From: Xiphias gladius
Lineage: Eukaryota; Chordata; Actinopteri; Istiophoriformes; Xiphiidae
NCBI RefSeq assembly: GCF_016859285.1
Contig: NC_053403.1
Span: 684,948 to 748,947 of the forward strand
Reading direction: 5' to 3'
Length of the DNA: 64,000 bases
The notes beneath the pieces were generated by a model, which saw nothing but the letters and a program-made list of their open reading frames with translations, made no database searches and had not been told where the DNA came from. The translations under genes and the position numbers were made by a program. Below are positions 25,535 through 37,693 of the stretch, piece after piece. The first letter of the stretch is position 1. Each line of letters starts with the position of its first letter.

Positions 25535-28467
25535 ATGGACACCACCACGTCCATCAAGATGACCACTCTGGCCATCCAGAACCTGTTCAGCTACGTGGAG
25601 GAGGAGAACCTGGCCGCTCTCAAAGCTCACCTGGACCGATTCAAGGAGGTGGACGGACGCAGCGATGTACGTGTATCCGAACATCACATGATTTATCTCT
25701 AACACCTCTAATAATCCTCCAATAACCAGAGGGCTGCGTCTGTTACTGAGCAGCGGCGTTCACTTTAGAAATTGTCCTCAGTTCAAAGGTCCATTTGACT
25801 TTTTCTCGTTTTATTCAACTCCATCCTTCTTATATGTTAATCAGCTGAACCTCGGGACGTTAGTTTTGTCTTAGTCGAAGAGTCTAGTCTGTTCCGTGCT
25901 GCGGCCGGTTTACGTCTTGGGCTCAGGAAAAAACCCTCTGCCCGTCTGTTTGTCGTGTTTGTGCACAGAACGGTCAGACTCCGCTGATGTTGGCGGCCGA
26001 GCAGGGCAGTCTGGAGATCGTCCAGGAGCTGATCAGACGAGGAGCCGACGTCAACCTGGACGACGTGGTGAGAGAATCAAACGCACACTGGTGCACTGTG
26101 TCAGTCAGCTTGAAGCTCTGCTGCTTTCGTGCTCCTGCTGTTCTCTTTGACAGCTTGAGCTCACGCTGCTATTATTCATTTATAATAACATTCCAGGTTC
26201 GGTGTCAGTGTCTGTCTCAGTGTTGGTGTCCATGTTTTCTCTGATGCATAATTAACATATTTGACTGTAATTTCCTCCAGTGAAGGAATAAAAGCTCCTC
26301 TCACCTCCCTCTCTGCTGTCCTCTCTGAACTGCTTCACCTTGGATGTTGTGGTTGCTAGGAAACAGTTATTCGGTCGGCCTGTCGGTGATGGGGTGATGA
26401 TGCTCTTGTTGCCACGGTAACAGCGTTCGTCGTGTGTGTGTGTGTTGCCAGGACTGCTGGTCGGCTCTGATCTCTGCAGCTAAGGAAGGCCATGTGGAGG
26501 TGGTGAAGGAGCTGCTGGAGAACAGCGCCTACATCGAGCACAGAGACATGGTGGGAACAACAGCAACACCCGACACCCTGACACCACCTCGTTTAATCTG
26601 TCCCCTTTCTTTGTCATCTTATTCTTATATTAAAGGATTTTCTCGTTCAGCCATTATTTATTCAAGGTGGAGCAACGAGAGCAGTTCACACCCTGTGATC
26701 AGAGAACATTAGAAGCCAAAAAAAAAAAATCCAACATTTACAAAAACATGAAGACAAAAAAAATAAAATATAAGAAAGACTGAAAATAATCCTTGAGGAT
26801 AAAATTGAGAAAGTGTTAAAAAAAGCTCTTGACACCGGCGTTAATTGAAATCTGAAACTCAGGAATATGGAATAAAACAAGTTCACCTCACTCACATCTA
26901 CCACTGCAGTTACAGTCATGGACTAAAGAAATCTGGTGATCCGACTTCAATTCCTGCTGAAGTTTGTTCTGTGAAATCTTTATATTTATTGATGATTTAT
27001 TAATAAAAACTGATTAAACTTTCAACAGCATCAGAATGAATAAATCAGGCTTAGCTGTTGTCTCTGTGTTAAGAGACCTCTTAATCCATTTGGGACCGAT
27101 AAGAACTTCAGGGCTCTGGTTTATTGACAACATTCTAATATATTTTTTAGAAATAGCTGAAATTGCTCCAGCAATGAACTGACAGACAAGTCTCCGCTCC
27201 ATGAAATCCATTTTCCTTTCAAAAAGAGTTTTTCCAATGAAATCCTCGGATTTACACTGGGAGCGACCCCTTACATCCGGACTCATTACTGTCAGGCCGG
27301 TGTTCAGAGACTGAAAACTTCCACGTCCGCAGTGATTAGCACAAACATCTCTGCTTCACTGTCGCTGCATACGTCAGTTTAGCTCTGACACCGTAGCAAT
27401 GGAGGCAGCACTCCAGAGGAAAACACCTCAATCGGCTGCTGGATTTGACTACAAGCGAGAAAATTTGTAGATTTTTTTGACTCCTCTCGAATTAGAGGAA
27501 ACGCGTTCTTCCTTCCATGGGATCAACGGATAGGAATTCATCCTCACTCGTCTTAGACTTGAAGCTCTAAAGATTTCAGGTTGCTACGTTGGCTCTGCTG
27601 CTAGGACTAAGGACTTCCCCCAACTGTTAACCTCAGTGTTTCAGTAGCTAGGAGTAAAACCTTCCGCCCATCTTTAGTTTCATGGGACGTTCCCGGCCCT
27701 CCACTGGAAGCTGTAAACACTGACACCTGCTAACGACTGCAGCTTGTGTCTGTTCGGTCTCCCCGTCTGAATGAATGATGTGACTGTGTCTCAGGGAGGA
27801 TGGACGGCCCTGATGTGGGCGGCTTACAAAGGTCGGGTGGAGGTCACCAGGCTGCTGCTAGAGCACGGAGCCAACCCCAACACTACAGGACAGGTAACAC
27901 ACACACTACACTCTGTATCTGCCTGTAGATACACTTATACGTATGGTCAGTCATATCTAGGGACAGTGACATAAATGTCACTATCTGTGTGCTTTTCTGA
28001 AACATAAAGCAATTAACACACAATGTAGCACAAAGATAGAGAGTGAGAAGAAACTCAGTTGAATGGATTGAAAGGTGTTTGCTGAGCTCTGAGGTTCAGA
28101 GCTTGTTTCGCACACACACCTCTTCCCTCTCTCTCTCTAACAGCAATACAGTGTGTATCCAATCATCTGGGCTGCAGGTCGAGGACACGACGACATCGTC
28201 AAACTGCTGCTGCAGAACGGGGCCAAAGTCAACTGTTCCGACAAGGTGAAGAGATGCTGTAGACTGAGACTGACAGGTCTGGTGTTTCCGCTCAGGTTCA
28301 CAGCTGCTGCTCAGTTGAACCGGTGGAAATACAAAACCACCCCTCGAAAGCGTGTCAAATGTGGACTGTCTTTTACGGCCTGCGTCAGAAAACGCAACAT
28401 TTCAAATTAAAAGCCGAGCTGAATGATCAGGTTAACGTATCAGGGAGTGAATATACATATGCTAAAT

Positions 28468-28508
<41 letters not shown>

Positions 28509-31500
28509 CAGTATGGGACCACTCCTCTGATCTGGGCGTCCAGAAAAGGACACTTTGACTGTGTGATGCACCTGCTGGAGAACGGAGCCGATGTCGACCA
28601 GGAGGGGGCGGTATGCTCACACGCTTCCACTCGCACACAGCTCTCACCATTACTTCCAGTACTCCCCTCAGCAGATTCATCCGTTTCCTGTCATTCATTT
28701 TGCCGATACCCACTAGCTTTTCTGTGTCCCGTCAGAACTCGATGACGGCTCTGATCGTGGCGGTGAAGGGCGGATACACCGAGGTGGTGAAGGAGCTGCT
28801 GAAGAGGAACCCGAACGTCAACATGACCGACAAAGACGGAAACACGGCGCTGATGATCGCTGCCAAGGAGGGCTACACCGAGATCGTCCAGGACCTGCTG
28901 GACGCTGGGACATACGTCAACATCCCAGACCGGGTCAGACATTGACAAGAAAACATCTCCACGTGACAAAAGAGAAATGAGTTTCACAGACCGAATCGAG
29001 TGGCTGTCAGAATGATTTTATCTCCTCCTGACGAGGAAAAATGCGCTGAAATTTCCTTCCGACTACGCTTTCCCTTTAGGGATCAGACGTTTGGTCAGTA
29101 CAGATTCACAGCCAGCAGAGGACGCCGCTGCTCATAGAAACAGCTCGCAGTGCTTAAGTTAGTGGTGCAGTTATTTTCTAAACTCTTGGCAGTTACATAC
29201 AAATGAGGTTCAATCCGGCCGACGCAGACCAATTAGAGGTCCCCTAGAAACACTAGGCTCGTGTTCCCCTTGACACCAGTGACACAAGGCTGCAGATGCA
29301 GGAATAAGTGCTTAGCGATGAAAGAGGAAGAGAAAATGCATATTAGGTGAGCCAGTACTGTCGGTGAAGGTAGGACTTCAAGCCATTTTTGAAGGCAGAA
29401 AGGGATTCGGCTGACTGAATCCAGGGAGCGCACAGGGGAAGAGTTTGGATTGAGATTTCCCGCCTCACGGTGACGGTAGAACTAGTCGGCGTTCACCTGC
29501 AGGTCGTTGTGAATGAGGGAGTTCAGGTAGCGGGGATGGGAGCGGCAGCGGCGAGCCGGCGGAGATGGACGAAAAGAGGAGTGACACGCTGTCGGGGGGG
29601 GGGGCTGAGCAGCGTAGTCAGTCAGACAGGACTGAGATGTTTAGTCAAAGTTCGTATTCTAACTTCCTATATAAGTGTTTGTGCATGTGATGCTGTACAG
29701 GCGTGTTCACACTCTCACCTTCACCCGAGGAAGACCAGACCTGAAAAGCAGCAACATCAAAACATGAAAGTCTGGGTCTGAGGAGACTCAGTGTGTGTGT
29801 GTGTGTGTGTGTGTTACAGAGTGGCGACACAGTGCTGATTGGAGCAGTGAGGGGGGGTCATGTGGAGATTGTCAGAGCTCTGCTCCATAAATACGCCGAC
29901 ATCGACATCAGAGGGCAGGTGAGAACTCGGGAACCGTAAGAAATGACTAAAATAGTGTCACTTCCAGAACATGTCGTGAAATATTCCTGGAATCGTGTCA
30001 GGAACCTTTTCACAGTAACGAGCGAGTTGCACCCGTAAAAGTTTAGAGCTGGGAATGAGGATGTCTCGCTCTGTGGTGTTTCCAGGAGAACAAAACAGCT
30101 CTGTACTGGGCTGTGGAGAAAGGCAACGCCACCATGGTGAGGGACATCCTGCAGTGCAACCCCGACACCGAGACCTGCACCAAGGTGAGACCAGGTGGAA
30201 AACACCTGCCGGTTACTAGCTTTCAACATCTGCAGTGTTTCATACGTCTGATAGAGGAACTCCGTGGAGCTACAGATCCTCAGGATATGAATGTACACAT
30301 CTGCTGTCGCTGTGTCCGGCGTTGTGTAAATGTCATACAGATGTTTCATCGCAGCAGCTGTGAGGTTGTGTTTGCTGTTTCCTGTCTCAGGATGGAGAGA
30401 CTCCTCTCATCAAAGCCACTAAGATGAGGAACATTGAAATCGTGGAGCTGCTGCTGGATAAAGGAGCCAAAGTGTCGGCTGTTGACAAGGTGGGAATAAC
30501 AAGGACACATGGATACACTGATTCAGAAAGCTGGAATTAATTACCGTCGATTCCTATGACGTTCGTCTGAGGCTAAAGTTTGCCCTTCAAAATAATAGTC
30601 CCTTCATACAGTTTGCAAAGCTGAAGTCTCTGAATAAACTGAATAAAATCATGGGCAGAAAATAAGACGCCGCCATCAGAGCTTCAACGAACCGTTATTT
30701 TAATTATAGATGAATCCGACCATTGTTTTATATATAATTGATTCATCATTGACTCTTTAAAATGCTGAAAACAAATGTGGAAAATTACAGTTTGTTAGAG
30801 TCCACAGTGACCGACCAGCAAAGATGAAAGATTTTTAATTCACTGCCACTTAGAAAGAGAAAAGCAGCCAATCATCATTGAAACCATCATTTCTGTCGCT
30901 TTTGCTAGAAAAGGACTGAAACCATTAGTTGATTATCAGAATAGTTGCTCATTCATTTTCTGTCAATCCACCATTTGATTCATCTTTAGTCGTGATACTA
31001 TAGGTGTTTTTCTGTGGCAGAGAAAGGAGGAATTAAGTTAAGTAAATAAAAACTCAAAAGAAGGGTTTTGAGGGGAGACTGGGTCAAAATATAGGATGTG
31101 TGATTAAAAAATGTGAAAAACTGCAGTTTTATTATCAAACATAGAAATAACGAGGGAGTTAGGGTTCCCATTTTTCAGTGTAACAGAATAACTGTGACTT
31201 CTTTTTAGTATCTTAAATTTAAACTTCAATTTTCAAATGCTGCTGTTTGTTCAACCTGAATAATCCATCAATCAACAGTGTGGGCGAGAGGTGTTTTCAT
31301 GTATTGGTAGTAAATTCATGCCCCAGCATCAATAAGTGTCTCCGTCCACCTGTTTTCATGCACTTGTTCAATTTAAGCACAAAAACCTGAGTGTAGACAC
31401 TGAAAGACCTCACAGCCTCTGCCGTTCTCACCTCTGACTCCATGTTGGCAGGGATCAACGGTTTGTTTTTGACTTTCCTACTCACCTCTCATCCTGTTTT

Positions 31501-34500
31501 TCCAGAGAGGAGACACCCCCCTCCACGTTGCCATCCGTGGCCGGAGTCGCCGCCTGGCCGAGCTCCTCCTTAGAAACCCCAAAGATGGCCGCCTGCTGTA
31601 CCGCCCCAACAAGGCCGGAGAGACGCCGTACAACATCGACTGCAGCCACCAGAAGAGCATCCTCACGCAGATCTTTGGAGCTCGTGCGTTCATTAAAACT
31701 TTCAAGAATTTTAGCTCAGAGCGGTGTTTCTGTGAAAAAAGGGAGTGAGTCCCCCTCAGGTTCTAAAGTACCACGCTGGCGGTTTTTCACGTTTTAGCCG
31801 AAACACAGATTTCTATGTTTACGCGTTTAGAGCGATGAGGAGCCTGTATCGCCGAGAACGTTCAGCTTAGACTGGCTTTTGCTGTGGTGAACTGGTTATC
31901 AACCGGTTGAGCAAGGTGAAACATGAACAGTATAATCACACAGTTGCAATAGAATAAGAAACTTTAAGAATAATATCCAAATATTAAAAGTTAGGCTGTA
32001 GATTGCTTGCATTGTTATATCGGCCTTTTAAATGTGGTTGGCAACATGTTCAGCAGTCTACAGGAAGTGACACCTACTAGAGTCTGTGTGAGGATAAGAG
32101 ATGAATACTTGGTACGGTAAAGTTTACTGGGAGAGTTTTCTTCTAGATTTTTTCCTGCGACAGTGAGCGAATCTTTTATTCCCAAAGTCTCCTGAGCTGC
32201 AGTGATGCAATAAGTGTGAAAGCACTGACACGGTCAGGAATCCTGTCGGGAAGAAAGACATTTTGCACATTGAAAACGCAGCTTTAACGTTCAATCATCA
32301 GTCTGTTAGCGTGGTGAACATTTCCTCCGTCTCTAACATCATCATCTCTATAAGAATAGAGATGTCACTGCTCTGTAAGCAAAGCGCTCACTGCTCTGAA
32401 TCACAGTAGCAGTTAAGTAGGTACTGACTCCTTTTGATCCTTAATGTTCCTGTGAAGCATAGGTTGCCATGGTGATCTATCCTGGGTAAACATAAACCAG
32501 CTTCACGATGCTGTGAAACCTAAGTTAAGCCTAAAGATGGCTGCTGAACCTCTCGTTTGGCTTCCTGATACAAGCCCCGACCGGATAAACAGTCCACGTG
32601 TTTCTCGTTAAAGGCCCCAGAATCATATCTTCTTAATCAGCTCGTTACTCCAAGAGACGGGGTCCAACATAAATGCGGTACTGTTTTTTTCACATGACAT
32701 TCGTCACTTTTGGGGTTTTTGTCTGAGCCCTTCTCAGCAGTGTGAGGCAGACGGGGCTCAGCTGAAAGAAACGCAATGTCTCATATTTCTGTGCACCAAC
32801 TCTTATCGGAGTTTAACAACAGTTTAGAGTCCAGGTTGTTTGCTGATGTTGTGAGTCCACTGTCAGTCAGTTCTTACCAAACCACACACACACACACACA
32901 CACACACAGCTGATGAGTTTATGAGTGTTAAAATAATAACTGTGTTAAAATAATAACTGAGGAGCTTGTTTCATCACAGTCTTGAAAAAACCACCGAGAA
33001 CAGTGGGTTTGTTTTAGGTATCAGCTGATGTCAGTGTAATAATACACACCTGTGTGCCCCTCCCCCTGCAGGTCACCTGTCCCCCACAGAGTCAGATGGA
33101 GACATGCTGGGTTATGATCTGTACAGCTCTGCGCTGGCCGACATCCTGAGTGAACCCACCATGCAGCCTCCGATCTGCGTGGGTCTGTACGCTCAGTGGG
33201 GCAGCGGCAAGTCCTTCCTGCTCAAGAAGCTGGAGGGTGAGCGACTATACGTACACACACACGGCGCCTCCAGTGCATAAATACGTCATATATTTACGCT
33301 CCTCCTCCTCCTCCTCAGATGAGATGAAGACGTTTGCCGGTCAGCAGATTGAGCCACTGTTTCAGTTTTCCTGGCTGGTCGTCTTCCTGTCTCTGCTGCT
33401 CTGTGGCTCTGTCGCCGTCATCCTCGGCTTCACCGTCGACCCCAGACTGGCCATGGCCGTCTCCCTCAGCCTGCTGGCTCTGCTCTACCTGTTCTTCGGT
33501 AAGATACGACTCATTACAACCGTCTACGTTTAGACTGGGAGGACGGGCTGGTGTCTGTTGCTGTGGTGTATAAATAAAGTGTGCCGTCTCGTAGTGGTGG
33601 TGTATTTCGGCGGGCGTCGGGAGGGTGAGAGCTGGAACTGGGCGTGGCTGCTCAGCACTCGTCTGGCTCGTCACATCGGGTATCTGGAGCTGCTGCTGAA
33701 GCTGATGTTTGTTAACCCGCCGGAGCTGCCGGAGCAGAGCACCAGAGCTCTGCCTGTCAGGTAAGTGACACCGGGACCTTTCCTCTGGTGCCACCCCCAG
33801 GACAAACTGTACATGTCTAGCTGTAAGAAGAGTCCGACTGTGGCTGAAATGAACGCTGCAGTCTCCAGGGGACAGCGGTAGGATGTCAGATTGTTGAGTG
33901 CAACGCAAATCGGCTGCATCACGGTGCATAGTGTCAGTGGCCACAGGCATCGGTCAACCAGCATCACAAGACAAAGATAAACCACCAGCAGCTGCTTAAA
34001 AAATCTAAACGGAACTAATCTAAACTCCTTTTGGTCAGTTGTTCTCACAATCATCTGACATATTATCAGCTAGTAAAGTAGTCATAGCTAACATGTGAGC
34101 AAACAGCTGCATACTTCCAAAGAGCAGCATTATGATTCACCTGGATCTAGTGTCTGTGGCACCTGAGGACTCTTAAGTCCAGTATGCCCTCTCTTTTAGC
34201 TCTGGTTTTGGTCTCTACCGGCTCCTGAGACTTCCGCAGAGTGAGACTGTCGAGTTTCTCTCTATAATATTGGAAGGTCTTGACCTCACTCTGTAAAGTG
34301 CCTATGATCTTGCAACATGTAAATAAATTTGAAATAGTAGCTGCTGACCTGAAGATCAAGAGCGACTGGTGAGATTTCCATGAAGTAGCTGAAGATCTGC
34401 TCCAAAGAGGAGCACCTCAGATTTTTGGGCTCTCTCTGAACTTTCCTTTTACGCTCCCCTACACCATGAAATAAGAAGAGCTAAGTCATCTACGTAGTGA

Positions 34501-37500
34501 ACATTGCAGCCTCTTAGGACACTGGAGAGGCTTTGAGCTCTGTTTAAAAATAAAGAATGGGTACTCTTACTCTGTTTGCGGTAAAGTGAGTTGACCGAAT
34601 TACCGTTTCTCCAGAAGCTCAAATATAATAGACGCAGCCTGCTGACCTGTCAGGACCTTTCTGCAGGTTTCTGTTCACAGACTACAACCGTCTGTCCAGC
34701 GTCGGAGGAGAAACGTCGATGGCCGAGATGATCGCCACGCTGTCCGACGCCTGCGAGAGAGAGTTCGGCTTCCTCGCTACACGTTTGTTCAGAGTGTTTA
34801 AGACCGAGGAGACGCAAGGTAAAACACACACACACACACGCTTTATTCTTCCGGAAAACAGGACGGCGCCTTGGCTTTAATTCTGGCCATTGTTTGTTGT
34901 CTCAGGTAAGAGGAAGTGGAAGAAGACGTGCTGCGTGCCGTCCTTCATCATCTTCGTCTTGGTGCTGGCCTGTCTGGTGACCGGCATGGCGCTGTTGGCC
35001 GTCTTTAAGGTGGACGGGGAGAACCGGACTGTGAACGCCGTGCTGATCGCCATCGGCAGCGTGGTGGGTCTGGCTCTGCTGCTGAACTGCAGGACGTGGT
35101 GGCAGGTGACCGACTCGGTGCTGAACTCTCAGAGGAAGAGGCTGCACAGCGCCGCCAACAGGATGCACAAGCTGAAGAGCGAGGGCTTCATGAAGGTGAG
35201 GGGAGGGGTTTAAAGGAGCGTTCTGCTGTTCTGCTGTTAGATGTCAGCTCCTTTACCGTGGACGGCTGCAGGCAGGGAGTAATAACATGCTGCCATTCGT
35301 CACGTGTCTGTTTAAAGTGTCTCTGGCAGGACTGAGAGATGCTGGTTGAGTGTTTTGGTTTGATGACAGCTCCTCACAGGTTCCCTCTGAAGCTGGACGG
35401 TGACGGAGAAAACGATGAGCCGATATTAGACACATGCGTGAAGCAGGTATAGACAGCGGGATCTGAATCAGTAAACCGTGTAACGCGACCCTGGGTGTCG
35501 TCCTGCAGGTCCTGAAGAACGAGGTGGAGCTGATGGCGAGGATGGCGAAGACCATCGACGGCTTCACGCAGCATCAGACGAGGCTGGCGGTTGTCATCGA
35601 CGGACTGGACTCCTGTGAACAGGACAAAGTTCTGCAGATGCTCGACACGGTGAGGACACCAACGTCTCTCTCCTCCCGTCGCTTTCCGCAGGAATTTCTG
35701 CCTCCGGAGCTGCAGAGTCTGGATCTGTGACTGCAAACCACCAACTGCTCCATGATCCTGCTCAACACCCACCGCTACAATTATCATTATTATATTTAGT
35801 CTGATTATTAGAATTATTAGTCTTATTAGTTTTATTATTATTAGTCATATTACTAGTCCTCCTGTTGTCTTATTATAATTATTATGATTAGTCTTATTAT
35901 TATACGTCTCTATGTGTCCTGCCTAGAGTGCAAATCGAGGTCCCTAATTCGGCCGTCAGGTAGCACGTGTTCTGCTCAGATTCATGTGGACGTTGGGTTA
36001 TCACCATCAAAACATTGTTGTTTCTGAGAAAAGATTGAAGAAGTGAGTTTGTTTGAAAGCAGGTTAGTCGCAGGGCAGACGTCTGAGTGGGAAACATCTG
36101 TTTATGTTTCCTGCTAAAACCCAGACAACAGAGGCTTTAGTTGAATCTTCTTTAAGAAGAATCACCTGTTTTTGTCTCAGACTTCCAACCAACGCAGCTG
36201 CCTTCAGTTTAAATCGGATGTGTGTTGTGGATAATCAGCAGCTGCTTTATTCCTCTGGTCATATTAGATCAGAAATTTAATTTGATGGATACGTCAGGCG
36301 CTTTAATTTGAAAGGACGGGCAGCAGGCGGTGCGTGATGGTACAGTTCATTCGGAAAGTACCCAGACTCCTTCGCTGTTTGTTATGTTGCAGCCTGATGC
36401 TAAAATCATTTCAATTAATTCTAAATCCCCGTTCATGACAAAGCAAAAACAGAATTTTAGAAATATTTTCAAATACAGTAAAAAGGAAAAACTGAAATAT
36501 CACATTGACATAACTATTCCGACCCTTTACTCAGTAGTTAGTTGAAGCACCTCTGGAAGAGACTCCAGCCTCGAGTCTTCTCGGGTCTGACGCCACGAGC
36601 TCTGCAGACCTGGATTTGGGGATTTTCTGCCGTTCTTCTCTGCTGATCCTCTCCAGCTCTGTCAGGTTGGATGGGGACCGTCGGCGGCCGTTTTCAGGTC
36701 TCTCCAGAGCTGTCCCTGAGCCACTCCTGCGTTGTCTTGGCTGCGCGCTTAGGGTCACTGTGCTGTTGGAAGGTGAACCTGGTCCTAAGTGCTATGGACC
36801 AGGTTTTCATTAAGGATATCTCTGTTCTTTGCTCCATTCAGCTTTCCCTCAACCCTGACGCTAAAAAACACCCTCCAGCACGATCCCACCGCGCTTCCCT
36901 GTTGGGATGGTACTGGGCAGGTGATGAGCGGTGCCTGGTTTCCTATAGACATGACGCTTAGAACTGAGGCCAAACAGTTCAGTGGTGTGCCTTTCACTGA
37001 GGAGAGGCTTCTGTCTGGCCACGCTGCCATAAAGCTCAGATCTGATAGGCCCAGATACATCGTACAACAGGTTTTAAGTCAAATGACACCAACACATATG
37101 AAGTAAAAAGGAGAGTGTGGTCTGCAGTCACCGGTTATTTCCATCTGTGTTTTCATCCTGCAGGTCCGGGTTTTATTCTCCAAAGGTCCCTTCATCTCCA
37201 TCTTCGCCAGCGACCCGCACATCATCATCAAAGCCATCAACCAGAACCTGAACAGCGTCCTCAGAGACTCCAACATCAACGGACACGACTACATGAGGAA
37301 CATCGTCCACCTGCCCGTCTTCCTCAACAGCAGAGGACTCTCCAGCGCCAGGAAGATGTGTGCCGCTGCTCCGGCTAACGGAGACGCCACCAACACGGAC
37401 GGTAACTGTAGCGGTAATGTGGATGCCTGGAAGTTCAGGAGGACGCACAGTAACAGCACTTCACTTGACTTCCTGCTAATAATTTCCTAATTGTCATTTC

Positions 37501-37630
37501 ATACTAAATATAGAGGAAAGTTGCTTCAGTTCATGAAAACATCCAACGAATTCACATCAGTTCGGTGCTTATGTAAGATTTTACTCAGCTGAACGCAGCT
37601 TTGTTACTGCAGCAGCACCAAGATACACAC

Positions 37631-37693
<63 letters not shown>

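Larger units (their letters stand above)
25535..30489 (+). other. kidins220: KIDINS220 ankyrin-repeat exons
   Basis: Ten coding exons, of which most are exactly 99 nt (33 codons), one per ankyrin repeat; one is 102 nt and one is 198 nt (two repeats). Repeat signatures are plain: [73 protein letters not shown] and [13 protein letters not shown]. The block forms the receptor- and partner-binding platform. Phase-0 introns between repeats make single exons skippable without frameshift. Confidence 0.93.
31506..37401 (+). other. kidins220: KIDINS220 KAP-type P-loop NTPase exons with membrane segments
   Basis: Exons from 31506-31683 to 37164-37401 encode the last ankyrin repeat and the KAP NTPase. 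The Walker A motif is [14 protein letters not shown] (exon 33072-33236). The Walker B-like motif is [16 protein letters not shown] (exon 35509-35649). Four hydrophobic segments follow family expectation: two in exon 33319-33498, the second running into 33595-33760, and two in exon 34906-35195. The intervening text [20 protein letters not shown] and the closing [18 protein letters not shown] are near-identical to mammals. Conserved P-loop residues suggest nucleotide binding is retained. Confidence 0.92.

Noticed and set aside
35524..35730. 68-codon + frame as a small gene
   Set aside because: Its N-terminal part is the KIDINS220 Walker B exon (35509-35649) and the rest is intron read-through.
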